Positions 51,598 to 61,147 are shown, counted from the first letter of the stretch. The stretch is DNA of 64,000 nucleotides from Pseudoramibacter faecis (GCF_036289405.1 NZ_JAYFFI010000005.1:1-64000), one strand, 5' to 3'. The notes: generated from the sequence alone by a model not told the origin. A program made the numbers and translations.

Positions 51598-52020
51598 TCA
51601 TTTTTTCGCATGCTTTTCGTCGTCGTAGCGCCACTGCATTTTCGAATAATCGAAAACGCCCATTGCGATCAGGCGATCGTGCTCATCGCTGATTCTCACC
51701 TCAACCACGACGATTTTCTTCCCGTTCTTGACAATTTCCGCCGTGCCAATCAGTTTCTCGCAGTTCATGGCCGGACGCAGAAAATCCAGGCTTCCCGAAA
51801 GGGTCACCACGCGATAACCGTCGGCCGAGGATACCGTTCCGCCGACATTATCGGCCAGGGTATAAATGCATCCGCCGTGCACCGATCCGTTGAGGTTTTT
51901 AATTTTATCCGTAATGGCTAATTCTGCCCGCGCCTTGCCCTCGATCAGGGAGACGGTCTTGATGCCCAGTTCATTCGCGAAAGTATTTTCTCTTCCGCGG
52001 ATCATCAGGATTTTTTCCAT
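51598..52020 (-). CDS. PaaI-type hotdog thioesterase
   Basis: A 140-residue single-hotdog thioesterase. NLNGSVHGGCIYTLADNVGGT is the PaaI motif with the catalytic His/Asp region. It hydrolyses small acyl-CoA thioesters. The start at 52020 is a moderate guess, as no clear ribosome site precedes it and an ATG upstream is also in frame. It is close downstream of nothing in particular; the CLC gene begins 48 bases beyond its stop. Confidence 0.78.
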   Translation of the reverse strand: MEKILMIRGRENTFANELGIKTVSLIEGKARAELAITDKIKNLNGSVHGGCIYTLADNVGGTVSSADGYRVVTLSGSLDFLRPAMNCEKLIGTAEIVKNGKKIVVVEVRISDEHDRLIAMGVFDYSKMQWRYDDEKHAKK

Positions 52021-52127
52021 TTCTTGTTGATGCCGATCCACTTTTTTTCTCCGACTCTTAATTTTTGTTTTATGTTTTATTATCATACCCCAACGACGTC
52101 ATCACGGTCAACCGTCGCACCGCAATC

Positions 52128-52181
52128 AAAAAAATAAAAATCCACCTGAGCCAGACATGCTATAATCATGGCATCAGGTGG
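52128..52181 (-). terminator. Intrinsic terminator after the GDSL gene
   Basis: CCACCTGA pairs with TCAGGTGG across a 24-base loop that includes a smaller GCCA/TGGC stem, and an AT-rich tail with T-runs follows on the minus strand. It lies 29 bases past the stop at 52210. Confidence 0.75.
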
Positions 52182-52209
52182 TGACTCTGCAGCGCATCAC
52201 CGCTTCGGT

Positions 52210-52881
52210 TTATGTATTGAAAATGGCCTCAACCTTTTTCGCCATCGCCTGCCCGAGGCACACGTGACTTTCCGGCGTGAAGTGCACATGATCGACACGG
52301 CCGGCGTGTGCATAAAGCCCCGCCTCGATGAACGCCGATCCGTATTTTTTCGCCAGCGCGCGATACATCGGAATTAGCGCCCGGCTCTTGCAATAATAAT
52401 CGTTAAGGGTGGCTTCAGTCACCGTGTCGGAATAGGCCTGCAAAAAAGGCTCCGCTGGGGCCCGGCCACCGGCCACTTCAATCGGCGCCGCCAGCAAAAT
52501 CCGCGGCCCCTTCCGCCACCACGGGCCGGCCAGTGCCCTTTGGATCAGCGTCTCCATATGCGCGGCGATTTGTTCCGGACTGTCTGAGCGAATGCAATCG
52601 TTGCTGCCCAGCATTAAAATCAGCAGGTCCACCGGCGCGCGGCCTGTCATGCTGGTGGTAAAAAAATCTTTGCCGCTGCCGTAATAATTCGGATAAATCA
52701 CCGTGGCAATGGTTCGCCCGTTAAAGCCGGCGTTGATCACCTCAAAGCCGTCGCCCAGAAGATCCTGCATCACCTCGGGCCAGCGGTGCCCGCGATCGTA
52801 GCGGCCGCCGTCCCGGGGATCGAAACCAAAGGTGTTCGAGTCCCCGTAGCACACAATGCGTTTAATCGTCTTCTCTGTCAT
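52210..52881 (-). CDS. SGNH/GDSL-type hydrolase
   Basis: A 223-residue SGNH hydrolase. Block I is CYGDSNTFGFDPRDGG with the nucleophile Ser, Block III is MLGSNDC, and the C-terminal DHVHFTPESH gives Asp and His. It resembles bacterial arylesterase or acetyl-xylan type enzymes without a signal peptide. Substrate unknown. Divergent from the flavodoxin-like gene. Confidence 0.85.
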   Translation of the reverse strand: MTEKTIKRIVCYGDSNTFGFDPRDGGRYDRGHRWPEVMQDLLGDGFEVINAGFNGRTIATVIYPNYYGSGKDFFTTSMTGRAPVDLLILMLGSNDCIRSDSPEQIAAHMETLIQRALAGPWWRKGPRILLAAPIEVAGGRAPAEPFLQAYSDTVTEATLNDYYCKSRALIPMYRALAKKYGSAFIEAGLYAHAGRVDHVHFTPESHVCLGQAMAKKVEAIFNT

Positions 52882-52960
52882 TTTCGCTCCTCATGATCGT
52901 TTTACTGTTTGATGCCGTCCCACGGAATTGCATTCAGCCATCAACTCGGAAAGGAAATCC

Positions 52961-53482
52961 ATGTCTGTCATCGCGCTTTATATCTCTTCGGTCACCGGCA
53001 ACACCCGGCAAGTCGCCGATGCCATCCGGGAAGCCTTGTCCCCGGCATACACGGTTATCGTCTGCGACAGCCGCTCGCCGGCCGCTCATCCTGAAGCCGA
53101 CCTCTGCTTGCTTTGCTTTTGGTGCTGGCACGCCACGCTGGATCCCAACAGCCAAAAGGTCCTGCAATTATATCGCCGCCAGCCGTTTTTGGCCATCGGC
53201 ACCATGGGTGGTCACCCCGAGGGGTCCCACGGCGAGCGTGTCCGCGAAAACGTGCGGCGAGCCGTCGATGCCGACAACCGGTGTCAGGGCATTTTTTTGT
53301 GCCGAGGCAAAATTCCCGAAGCCCGCACCGAATACCGCCGCACCCTGCCGAAGGATCATCGACTTTATCTCGACGACGCCGGCTACGCAAGACAGTTGTC
53401 GTCCCGCAATCATCCGGACGCGGCCGATTTGGCCCATGCCGTCGCTTTTGTCCGAAACGCGCTCAGGCGTCTCGGTCTTTAA
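52961..53482 (+). CDS. Flavodoxin-like protein
   Basis: A 173-residue flavodoxin-fold protein. The FMN phosphate loop reads SSVTGNTRQVADAI, and FWCWHATLDP and GTMGGHPEGSHGERV follow where the isoalloxazine binds. It probably carries electrons for a reductase in the cytoplasm; it also resembles the flavodoxin-like BilS partner of bilirubin reductase, but no BilR is nearby. The ATG at 52961 has GGAAAGGAAA upstream. Its end overlaps the convergent macrodomain gene by four bases. Confidence 0.78.
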   Translation: MSVIALYISSVTGNTRQVADAIREALSPAYTVIVCDSRSPAAHPEADLCLLCFWCWHATLDPNSQKVLQLYRRQPFLAIGTMGGHPEGSHGERVRENVRRAVDADNRCQGIFLCRGKIPEARTEYRRTLPKDHRLYLDDAGYARQLSSRNHPDAADLAHAVAFVRNALRRLGL

Positions 53483-54021
53483 AAGGGATGCGCGTCAAGA
53501 TACTCCCGATACGCCTCGTCAATCGCCGCGGTCATCGCAACGAAAAACACCCGCATCGGCACCTCCGGATGTGTCCGAAACCAGGCGCGCACCGTCTCCA
53601 CGGCAATGGGCACCGCTTTCTCGATCGGATAACCGTAAGCACCGCAGGAAATCGCCGGGAACGCGATTTCCTCGATGCCATTGGCCGCCGCCAAATCGAG
53701 GCTGTTCGCATAGCACGCGGCGAGCAGCGGCGCGTCCCGCTCGTCATTGCTGTAAATCGGACCCACGGTGTGAATCACATAGTCCGCATTGAGACGGTAT
53801 CCCCGGGTGATCACCGCCTGCCCGGTGGCACAACCGCCGATTTTTGCGCAGGCGGCTTTGAGTCGGGGACCGGCCGCCCGATGAATGGCGCCGTCCACGC
53901 CACCGCCGCCCAGAAGGGTAGTATTCGCCGCATTGACAATGCAGGAAATCCTCAATGCTGTAATATCTCCCCGCCGGAGCACGGCCCGCCCCCAGGGCTT
54001 CCCCTTATCGTGATTGGCCAT
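53479..54021 (-). CDS. Macrodomain O-acetyl-ADP-ribose deacetylase-like protein
   Basis: A 180-residue macrodomain of the MacroD/YmdB type. The ADP-ribose pocket is DITALRISCIVNAANTTLLGGGGVDGAIH, and the second loop is ISCGAYGYPIEKA. Members hydrolyse O-acetyl-ADP-ribose or remove ADP-ribose from acidic residues. The ATG at 54021 follows AAGGAAAAG. Convergent with, and overlapping by four bases, the flavodoxin-like gene. Confidence 0.88.
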   Translation of the reverse strand: MANHDKGKPWGRAVLRRGDITALRISCIVNAANTTLLGGGGVDGAIHRAAGPRLKAACAKIGGCATGQAVITRGYRLNADYVIHTVGPIYSNDERDAPLLAACYANSLDLAAANGIEEIAFPAISCGAYGYPIEKAVPIAVETVRAWFRTHPEVPMRVFFVAMTAAIDEAYREYLDAHPF

Positions 54022-54207
54022 TCGCTTTTCCTTCTTCCTCAAACTTTCTCAAAAATTCATGCGGCTTTTCTTTAGTATAGCACGAAATCACTGACAGCAC
54101 CCGTCAATTTTTTGCCATTGTGAGAACGAATTCAAGCATCAAAACCATCCACGCATCAAACGCGTGATTGTATCTGACGGACAAAGTTTCCGCTCTTAAC
54201 TAACACG
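54022..54207. other. Intergenic, partly relic sequence
   Basis: I see no gene here. The right part carries stop-rich remnants that run on from the IS200-like relic. The AT-rich left part probably holds the macrodomain promoter. Confidence 0.4.
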
Positions 54208-54400
54208 TCAAGCGTGTAAACACAATTCGCCCAACGTTTCATCCGGCATCGTGCTGCTTTTCTCTTTCAAATACCCATAAATTTCAACACCCCTCCATTC
54301 GCATCGTTTTCTCAGTATCTTGCCAATGACTCGTTTTTCTCCCGGTAAAACATGTGCCTATGTTTGGGGCAATATTTGCACTTCCATAACATTATCCACT
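54208..54400 (-). pseudogene. IS200/IS605 TnpA-like transposase relic
   Basis: On the minus strand a frame reads PGEKRVIGKILRKRCEW, then RGVEI followed by YGYLKEKSSTM. This matches the middle of IS200-type TnpA proteins, with the part that contains the catalytic His-x-His missing. It ends at a TGA at 54208, and an upstream part (KYCPKHRH) appears in another frame. I read it as an internally deleted, frameshifted relic. It flanks the decayed NRPS cluster. Confidence 0.5.
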
Positions 54401-54481
54401 GGCAGGGGCAAAAAGCACGGTGTCAGACGAGAAGCATTTATGCAATAAACGAGAAAAACTCTTTGAAGTTAACATAACCAT

Positions 54482-54512
54482 AAAAGGAGCTGATGCAAAG
54501 AACCGGCTCCTT
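54482..54512 (-). terminator. Probable terminator after the Sfp-type gene
   Basis: AAAGGAGC pairs with GCTCCTTT across a 15-base loop, with a T-rich end on the minus strand. It lies 140 bases past the sfp stop and is the best candidate for the end of the NRPS operon. Confidence 0.6.
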
Positions 54513-54653
54513 TCAAATCCATACGATAAGGCGGAGAATATCTCTTTTTTTCGGTGCTGCTTTTGCTGCGGGCATCCCGAACGATGAATTTCATTTTTAT
54601 TTTCAGTCCTCTGAGAGCATCCTTTCTGCCCTTTGGCACCTCTTGGTTTTGGA

Positions 54654-55310
54654 TCAGAACGAATTGATAAGTTCTGCAATGCTTATTGCTTTCGTGACAA
54701 CTTCTTTATATGCACAAGTACTGATGCAGACATTTTTATGCCATTGTGTTGTGACATAAGGCTCAGCGCCTTCAGCATCAAATGCCGTCGTATCTATCAG
54801 GAACAGATCGTCTCTGATGCCTGTTCCGAGCATTTTCAGATAGGCTTCTTTTTTTGTCCAGGCCTCGGTGAAAAACGCGCCGGGGCCAGGATGAATGCGG
54901 TATAATGCTTGCTCGTTTTTAGATAAGACGTGATCAGCCAGGTCCTCAAAATGCAAGACTTTCATTTCCGCATCCACACCAATACTCCCGAATGTGGTCA
55001 CGCCGCAACAGACCGCATCATAACAATGCGAGATGCTAAAATCGATTCGGGGATCTTCAAGCATGGGTTTTCCATACTTATTGAAAACCGGGCTCTCGGG
55101 AAGCGTTGCCGAAAAATATTTTTTCAGAACATACCCCACCAGGAAATACGCCGTGACGCAGTTTATCCGATCGGCACGCCGACGACACCTTTCTGCTTTT
55201 TCTGCGCGGTATTTCGGTATCTTCGAGCCCATGAACGCCAGGTCGTCGTCTGTGATATCCTGTGCGTCAAAAACTGAAAAGAGCATCGCTTTTTCGCCAA
55301 ATGATGTCAT
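54654..55310 (-). CDS. Sfp-type 4'-phosphopantetheinyl transferase
   Basis: A 218-residue Sfp-type transferase that loads the phosphopantetheine arm of CoA onto carrier proteins. The motifs SIGVDAEM (V-D-x-E type) and FFTEAWTKKEAYLKMLG (W-x-x-K-E-A) are intact, with the FSISH segment before them. It has no obvious lesion. The start at 55310 overlaps the thioesterase stop (ATGA), and there is no good ribosome site, so coupling is likely. It would act on the carrier protein at 56032-56304. Confidence 0.86.
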   Translation of the reverse strand: MTSFGEKAMLFSVFDAQDITDDDLAFMGSKIPKYRAEKAERCRRRADRINCVTAYFLVGYVLKKYFSATLPESPVFNKYGKPMLEDPRIDFSISHCYDAVCCGVTTFGSIGVDAEMKVLHFEDLADHVLSKNEQALYRIHPGPGAFFTEAWTKKEAYLKMLGTGIRDDLFLIDTTAFDAEGAEPYVTTQWHKNVCISTCAYKEVVTKAISIAELINSF

Positions 55311-56072
55311 GTGTTCTTTAAGATAAACGCCGAGATCGCGCGGTTGATTTCTTCGATATGATCGTTGATGAAATAATGTTTGCCGCTGAATTCCGCAAAT
55401 TCGATGCGGCCGCCAATATATTCCCGCCATTTTTTCAAGCATTCTGCGGAGACCATTTTATCTTCCGTTCCGTTCATCACCAGCGCAGGGATCTCCATTT
55501 TTTTATTGCCGTCATAAATATAATTCCTGAAGATTTCCAAATCGGCTCTGTATATGGGAAAAAACACTTCTTGAAATCTTCATCCTTTACCAGTTCCGCA
55601 TCTACAAGATCAAAAAGCAGCAGGCCGTTCAGGATATCCTCATCGGTTATCTGTGAAAAATCAGAGGAGAGCATCCGTCTGCCCAGTGCCGATGCCGGGA
55701 TTTCACAGCCGCTGACGATAAAAAACGATGCAGGATTCCCGCCGTCTTTCAGTGCGTATGCCGTCTCGAATCCAATGAGCGCGCCCGAACAATGTCCCCA
55801 TACTCCCCACGGTTTTGCGGAGAGCATCTTCCTGTTTTCGTTTATAAACATACGGACAAACTCGTCAACGGTCTCGGGCATCGGCTCGCCCATTCTCTTT
55901 TCGCGGAAAGGATAAATGACAGGCAAAACATTGATCTCGTTGGAAAAAACATTTTTCCATGAGGAAAAAATGTGGGGCTGCCCCCTGCGAAAACAAAGCA
56001 GAAAAGATTGCTCTTTGCATTTTCGTTGTATTTATCGTGCGAGAACCACTTGCCCACGCCTCGTTTTATCAC
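55307..56072 (-). pseudogene. Type II thioesterase, broken by two frameshifts
   Basis: Three frames together give a complete type II thioesterase. The first part, from GTG at 56072 with GGAGG seven bases before it, reads LFCFVFAGGSPTFF and shifts frame at a T-run near 55968. The second part holds the nucleophile GHCSG, and a second shift near 55553 at TTTTTTCCC joins the last part (MNGTEDKMVS and the catalytic His in GKHYFIND). Such enzymes clear misloaded carrier proteins. The gene overlaps the carrier protein gene by 41 bases. As written it cannot give a functional enzyme. Confidence 0.8.
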
Positions 56073-56304
56073 CTTGACGCCTCCTGTTTTTTACTGCTGC
56101 GGCAACGATATCCGCAAATCTATCGCTGATATAAAAATCAGCGATGCTGATGGTAAAGCCAAGCTCTTCTTCAAGATCTTGACAAATATATTTTGCGGTT
56201 ATGGAATTTCCGCCGAAGTCAAAAACCGAATCATCCGCTTTCGGCACTAGATCAAGTTCAAGTTCCTCCATCCAGAGCTGTGACATCAGTTCTTCCATTT
56301 TCAC
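56032..56304 (-). CDS. Stand-alone peptidyl carrier protein
   Basis: A 90-residue carrier protein. FGGNSITAKYI contains the serine (about residue 34) that takes phosphopantetheine, and helices on both sides match the PCP fold (LVPKADDSVFDF before, TISIADFYISDRFADI after). A basic tail (RRRQGDKTRRG) follows and overlaps the start of the thioesterase. It would carry the amino acid for the Cy or C domain enzymes. The reading frame is intact though its partners are broken. Confidence 0.8.
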   Translation of the reverse strand: MKMEELMSQLWMEELELDLVPKADDSVFDFGGNSITAKYICQDLEEELGFTISIADFYISDRFADIVAAAVKNRRRQGDKTRRGQVVLAR

Positions 56305-56312
56305 TTTTCCTT

Positions 56313-57545
56313 TTATCTTACTTTTTTTGTCAGCTGCCCATAGGTCATATCCTCGCCGAGCAGAACTTCCATCCCAAGTGCAAAATACGCCTTAAATCTG
56401 CGGATCATCCGCTCATCGAATACTTCTTCACCATAGCCCACTTTGTAGATGATTTCATCCTTCCCTTCAAAAATCAGCATATTGAAAATATTCCACACTT
56501 TGGCTTCAGGGGTGCCCATATAGCTTTCAATGGGGGCTTCGCCCTATTTCATTCCCTCGCTGCCCTTGCCGATAAATTTTCGTAGGAGAAAATGAACGGC
56601 GTTTTTTGGGGCAATGACTCTGGAATGATCAAAATTTTCGTTGAGTTTTGAAAAAGAATCCACAAACGCCCGATGAAGCCCGGTATCTTCCGTGAACTTG
56701 ACGCGGTGAAAAAGGCTTATGGCAAAAGTCCCCACCGTTCGGCGGTATTTTCTCGAACGGTTCTGTTCCGCGACATTGATAGCGATGTCATGATGATTCA
56801 GGGCTGCAGAATACGCCAGATGACAAAGGAAAAGGTTAACCGAAGCCGTACTGACGGAAAACTTTGAAGCGATTTCGCGAACAGACGCTGTCTCTATCTT
56901 CTGGAGGATCTTTGCGGCGTATTTCTTGCGCTCGCCTGTTGGGAAAACCACCTCGTCTTCATAACCTTCGCATTCCTTTTCCCAGTATCTTCTCTGGGCT
57001 TGAAGCGCTCCGCTTTCGGCGAGCGCGAGAGACTCCTCAATATAATCAATATATGTGTGTTTCCCTTTCTTGTTGTCGATACCGTTGTAATTGGCTATGA
57101 TCTTTTTAACGATGATGCTGTTGGACGTTCCGTCGCTGATGATGTGGTTGAGACGAAAAGGTATTCCTGTACCGCCGTTCGGAACAGGGTAAAATTGAAC
57201 ATAAAGCTGCCGTCAGAATGCGTGCGGTTGTCGATCATAGTGAACATCTGCTTCGCCGGTTCTTTCTGCGGGTCTTCGGCGGATGCTATATCGCGAAGAT
57301 CAAGGATATAGTTATACCCGCCGCCAAGATGCTGATAAACGTCACCGCTTTCGTCTGTTTCAAAGACCGGGCGAAGGGCAGGATCGTTATCAATGGTCTT
57401 TTGAACGGCCGCTTCCAGCCCTGCAGTATCTATCTCTCCATGTATCTTGAACATGGCCAGGCAATTCGCGCAGGAGTCCTTTTCTCATCATACCGCGGAG
57501 AAGCTGCTGTTCGGTTATGAGTTTATATCTTTTTGTTTCTGACAT
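56313..57545 (-). pseudogene. NRPS condensation domain protein with frameshifts and an amber codon
   Basis: Pieces in three frames form one stand-alone condensation (C) domain. It begins near 57545 (MSETKRYKLITEQQLL), shifts frame near 57465, continues as MFKIHGEIDTAGLEAAV, then shifts again near 57165 into NHIISDGTSNSIIVKK, the variant of the HHxxxDG catalytic motif (first His replaced by Asn). The frame goes on (FPTGERKKYAAK, STASVNLFL) to a TAG at 56544 that interrupts ...SEGMK and GEAPIES, and ends VR at 56313. The lesions mean no intact domain is made. Confidence 0.8.
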
Positions 57546-57587
57546 TTTAATCTCTTCCTTTATCATATTCTTTATATTGTTCCCGTT

Positions 57588-58388
57588 TCACATACCATTT
57601 CGGCCGGCATGCGGGGGATCGGTTTTTTTTAGATCTTTGCAGCAGCGGAGCATATCCTCCACCACTTGATCGGCTACATTGTTTTTTTGATCAAAAAGAT
57701 AAAAATGATCACCATCAAACTGTCTTATTCTGAATTTCTTTGAAGTCACCTCCTCCCAACGTTGCATGACCTCAACATCTGCATCCCTGTCCTTACTGCC
57801 CGAATACGCATAGATCGGTATATCCAACATCTGATTCTCATACACAAAGCTTTCGCTGAGCGCGTAATCACTGAATATGGTCGGCATGATAAAATCCAGA
57901 AATTCCTGATTCTCCAGAAGTTCGGACGGCGTATGGCCAAGCCCCTTTATTTCCTCAATCAGAGGGACTATGCCCATGCTTGTTCTGTACGGCGAAGGGT
58001 CTTCGTCCTGGGGTGCGTGTCTGCCCGATATCTGAAGACAGCAGGGATGCAGATTATATTTTTTTCTCAGGATGCAGGCCACACCAAAGGCGACAATTGC
58101 CCCGAGACTATGGCCGAAAAGTGAAAACTCCACAAATTTTTCACCTTGTCCGATCTCGTGAGAGATACACGCTGCGGTCTCCCGACAGATCGACTTAATA
58201 TCGCTTGAAAGTTGTTCTTTCAGTCTGATGCCGCGTCCGGGAAGTTCGACGGGAACGGCATCCACCATTTTGGAATTGATCCAGTGATCAAACATCCTGG
58301 CATTTCCACCGGCATGATGGAAGCAAAAAATGACGGGACGGTCGCCCTTTATCCTGTCAAGGAATATCGACTTTTCTCTGCTTATCAT
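57588..58388 (-). CDS. Type II thioesterase, intact
   Basis: A 266-residue type II thioesterase. VIFCFHHAGGNARMFDHW is the oxyanion-side start, LFGHSLGAIVAFG contains the nucleophile Ser (GHSLG), and SGSKDRDAD and FDGDHFYLF give the Asp and His. It removes wrong substrates from carrier proteins. The start at 58388 overlaps the Cy protein stop by four bases (ATGA). The frame is complete, unlike its second copy at 55307-56072. The C-terminus ends in a hydrophilic tail. Confidence 0.85.
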   Translation of the reverse strand: MISREKSIFLDRIKGDRPVIFCFHHAGGNARMFDHWINSKMVDAVPVELPGRGIRLKEQLSSDIKSICRETAACISHEIGQGEKFVEFSLFGHSLGAIVAFGVACILRKKYNLHPCCLQISGRHAPQDEDPSPYRTSMGIVPLIEEIKGLGHTPSELLENQEFLDFIMPTIFSDYALSESFVYENQMLDIPIYAYSGSKDRDADVEVMQRWEEVTSKKFRIRQFDGDHFYLFDQKNNVADQVVEDMLRCCKDLKKTDPPHAGRNGM

Positions 58389-59755
58389 AATTTCTCCCAA
58401 TCGTCCGTCACCGTGAGGGTTCTGACCCGCTCAGTGTAATCACTGGACATCTGCTCCAGCATCTTCTCGTCAAAAGCCTGTTTGACATAATCCATACCGA
58501 GAACAAGCTTCCCGCCGCTGTAATAAAGTTGGTGATCAAGAAGCACCTGCGGCGTTCTTGTCTGCGCAAAGATCTCGGTAAATCCTGCCCTTGACAGCAT
58601 CTCGTGACCCATATCATTATCAATATCGATAAGACTGGTAAAAACATAGGGCACTGCAATCTCATCATCGTATTTCTTGGCAAGTATGCCCAGCATATTG
58701 ATCACGTTGCAGTTCCGTTATTCAATGGCATTTCACAGCTGACGGCCGATCTTTTTAGCATGGGCCAGAAAAGAGCATTTCTTGTGTTTATAACCGATCA
58801 GGGCAATATTTGTGAAATCACTCAGCGCCTGCCGCACATCGGGATGCCCAGGCTGCCGGTTAAACATCGTCAAATCAAGGGTGATATCCTGGTTTTCGCT
58901 CCATTGAGAGAGACTGGCTGTGCAAAGCACCGGAGAAGGTGTAAGGTCATACCTTCTGATCTTCTTCCAAAGCATTGCACTAAGTTAATCCTCCAAAGTA
59001 TCAGTCATTCTGGAAAACTCAGGCTTTCTGATCTGTGTCAGCGGCGTCTTCATTGGCAGATGCGGTGCGGGAGGCAATTTGTTGATCTGCTCCTCCCAGT
59101 ACTTTCTCGCAAGGCTATAGTACTGCCTTTCTTTCAGCCACTTCTGCTCATCCGCCAAATACTGACGGAAGCTATAATCGGTGGTCAATATCTCTTTGCC
59201 CACATAAGCGGAAAACAGCTGCGACAGAAATGACCTGATGCTCCAACCGTCCAGAATCAGACAATCGATATCCATATGAACAATTCCCCTGTCCGCATCA
59301 AGCATTTTGACTTTGATATCAAACATCGGCCATTGCCCCAGTTCAAACGTATGGGATACCATTTCTTCTCTGAGGTCCCTGCTGCCGTCATCGGGAACAA
59401 TCTCTATGTGATATCCCGGATTTTCAGCCAGAGCCTTTGCTGTCCCATTGGCATGGATCACCGTCCTCAGTATTCGTTTTTTCTGATGACTTCATTCAAT
59501 GCCCTTTCCAAAGCCCTGACATCAAGATTCTCAACCTGATATTCGACATAGTAATTGGCGATTATATCACCAAGGGCGTAACGGTTTTGCCGGCCCACCA
59601 CATAAGCCGTTTGCAAGGCTGTGAGTTCATTGACCACAATACCATCCATGCTGTCGAGATCCTTTATGAGTTTCTCCCTTGATTCGGACAACCGCTTTTT
59701 CAACTCAGGAGTAAGAGCCCCCTTAGGCGCTTTGAATTTGAGTTTGCCGTCTTCC
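58385..59755 (-). pseudogene. NRPS heterocyclisation (Cy) domain with TubC-type docking start, decayed
   Basis: Upstream of the domain, DGKLKFKAPKGALTPELKK and KRLSESREKLIKDL form a TubC-type N-terminal docking domain. LTALQTAYVVGRQNR then opens a Cy domain. After a frameshift near 59463 it continues with LRTVIHANG, and MDIDCLILDGWSIRSF contains the Cy motif DxxxxDxxS (DCLILDGWS). A TAA at 58985, a TGA near 58733 and a TAA nearby interrupt the otherwise continuous frame, which continues TPSPVLCTASLSQWS, VPYVFTSLI, TPQVLLDHQLYYSGGKLVL to a stop at 58385. Cy domains cyclise Cys, Ser or Thr to thiazoline or oxazoline. Confidence 0.82.
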
Positions 59756-60090
59756 GCCTAGATTGTAATATCCAACGAACGATATTGATTCACAAGTTTC
59801 TTCACAGAAGTGATCCCATTGCGGTCTTGAAAGCTTTATATTCTCACGGGAGAATCTGACATTTTCAGTTACAGCGCTTTTGTTTACAGGCAGCTCCGGG
59901 GCTTTCGGAAGGGTGTCTATCCGCTCAAGCCAGTATTCTCTGTCACGAAAGAATCCACTCCCACTGCAGAGCTTTTTATATGCGATCAGATAATCCCTGA
60001 ATGTGATGCCCGGCTGTTTCAACTCCTTCTCAGGATGAAAATGAGTCTGTTCAAATTCATAGAGCAGATTCCAGATACTAGTCCAGCCAG
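59723..60090 (-). pseudogene. Fragment of a second NRPS Cy domain, cut by the IS110 relic
   Basis: A frame open from about 60090 to 59723 reads SIWNLLYEFEQ, ITFRDYLIAYKKL, REYWLERIDTLPKAPELP and SRENIKLSRPQWDHFCEE, which is the middle of a Cy domain after its catalytic motif. Its N-terminal half is missing where the IS110 relic starts, and its C-terminal half is replaced by the docking segment of the next protein. A deletion therefore joined two NRPS genes. It ends with a TAA at 59723. Confidence 0.72.
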
Positions 60091-60838
60091 TTGGGATATG
60101 ATCCTCTCATTGCTAAAGCTGTTAGAATGTAGTGGCATTGGTTCGGACGGATTCCTTCTTGGACTTTACGTCCGTCGGAAAGCCTGTCTACTATCCACTT
60201 ATTCGCAGCTGTTCGGTTTACGCAGGTTGAACCGCATCCCGTGTGTTCGCTTGATACCCCCCAGGAGATTGAATAAGCGGTGAGGAATGTTTGGCCCACT
60301 GCATTATTTATCTTCGGAGGTGTTTTTCTATGTTGAACGCTGTTGGCATTGATGTTTCAAAAGGCAAGAGCACGGTTGCAGTCCTACGACCCGCAGGTGA
60401 AATCGTGCATAAGCTTTTTCATGTCCGTCACTCTGTCAGAGAACTTTCTGAACTTGTCTCTTATGTCAGAAGCCTGGATGGTGAAACACGGGTCGTCATG
60501 GAGACAACCGGCCATTATAAGGTCAAGTCTGATCCGGCCGATGCCAAGAAAATCGCTCAGTATGCGCTTGGCAAGTGGCCGTTTCCGCGTCAGCATTCAG
60601 CGATGGATAATACACGAGCGCAAATGAGCTGTTCAGCAGTCCCATACGCTCTGACGGCTGTGAGAAATGGATCGATTACGTCCTGAAAAAGAAATCCGAA
60701 GGGAAGCTCTTATCTGGTTTATATGACAGCCGGAGCCAACAAGTTTCTGCGAATCTATTACGGCAAAGTCAAAGAATGTATCGCTGCTCAAAGCTCTGCT
60801 GAATCAATCTCTTTTATAGCCCTCTCTTTTCTTTGACC
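60091..60838 (+). mobile_element. IS110-family insertion sequence relic
   Basis: A transposase frame starts at the ATG at 60330 (MLNAVGIDVSKGKSTVAVL, the DEDD start) with CGGAGG upstream. At VVMETTGHYKVKSDPADAKK about 35 codons of the normal protein are missing, then the frame continues to 60686; a further part in another frame (AGANKFLRIYYGKVKE) ends near 60838. The 5' part at 60091-60329 is the usual untranslated left end of such elements. It lies inside the broken NRPS cluster, so its insertion contributed to decay. The exact ends are not clear. Confidence 0.65.
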
Positions 60839-60924
60839 GGCATTAACATGGTAGTCTTATTTTTATCCCTTCATTTCTGCCTCCTGATTTTTTAAAATAA
60901 TGCTTGACTTTTTATTAGTAGGCT

Positions 60925-61147
60925 TTATTTTATAATTTGATAAACCGCCATAAGGACAGAGAGAATTATGATAAGAGCATAATCCCGAACTGTCATTTTG
61001 CAGTCTATATTATGAATGTTTTCTGCATTCCGGCGATATTCCCCTTGTTTCCGCGGAAGCCGATAAAAACTCTGCTATTCTGATAACTCTGAACATCATC
61101 GGAACCACTAACATCTCCACGTAAGCTGGAATCCTTTTTATGTTGTT
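60925..61147 (-). pseudogene. EcfT-like transmembrane component fragment of an ECF transporter
   Basis: On the minus strand a frame reads KRIPAYVEMLVVPMMFRVIRI and AEFLSASAETRGI, the coupling motif region of EcfT proteins (Arg-Gly in the SAETRG part). After one frameshift near 61025 a last hydrophobic helix (MTVRDYALIIILSVLMAVYQI) ends at a TAA at 60925. The N-terminal half with its helices is absent. It would have coupled the ATPases to a substrate-binding S protein. It follows the ATPase fragment on the same strand. Confidence 0.65.

Noticed and set aside
56544..59000. Recoding of TAG, TGA or TAA in the NRPS pieces (for example selenocysteine or suppressor use)
   Set aside because: All three stop codons occur, and frameshifts, deletions and an IS relic lie in the same genes, so decay is simpler. 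No SECIS-like structure was seen.
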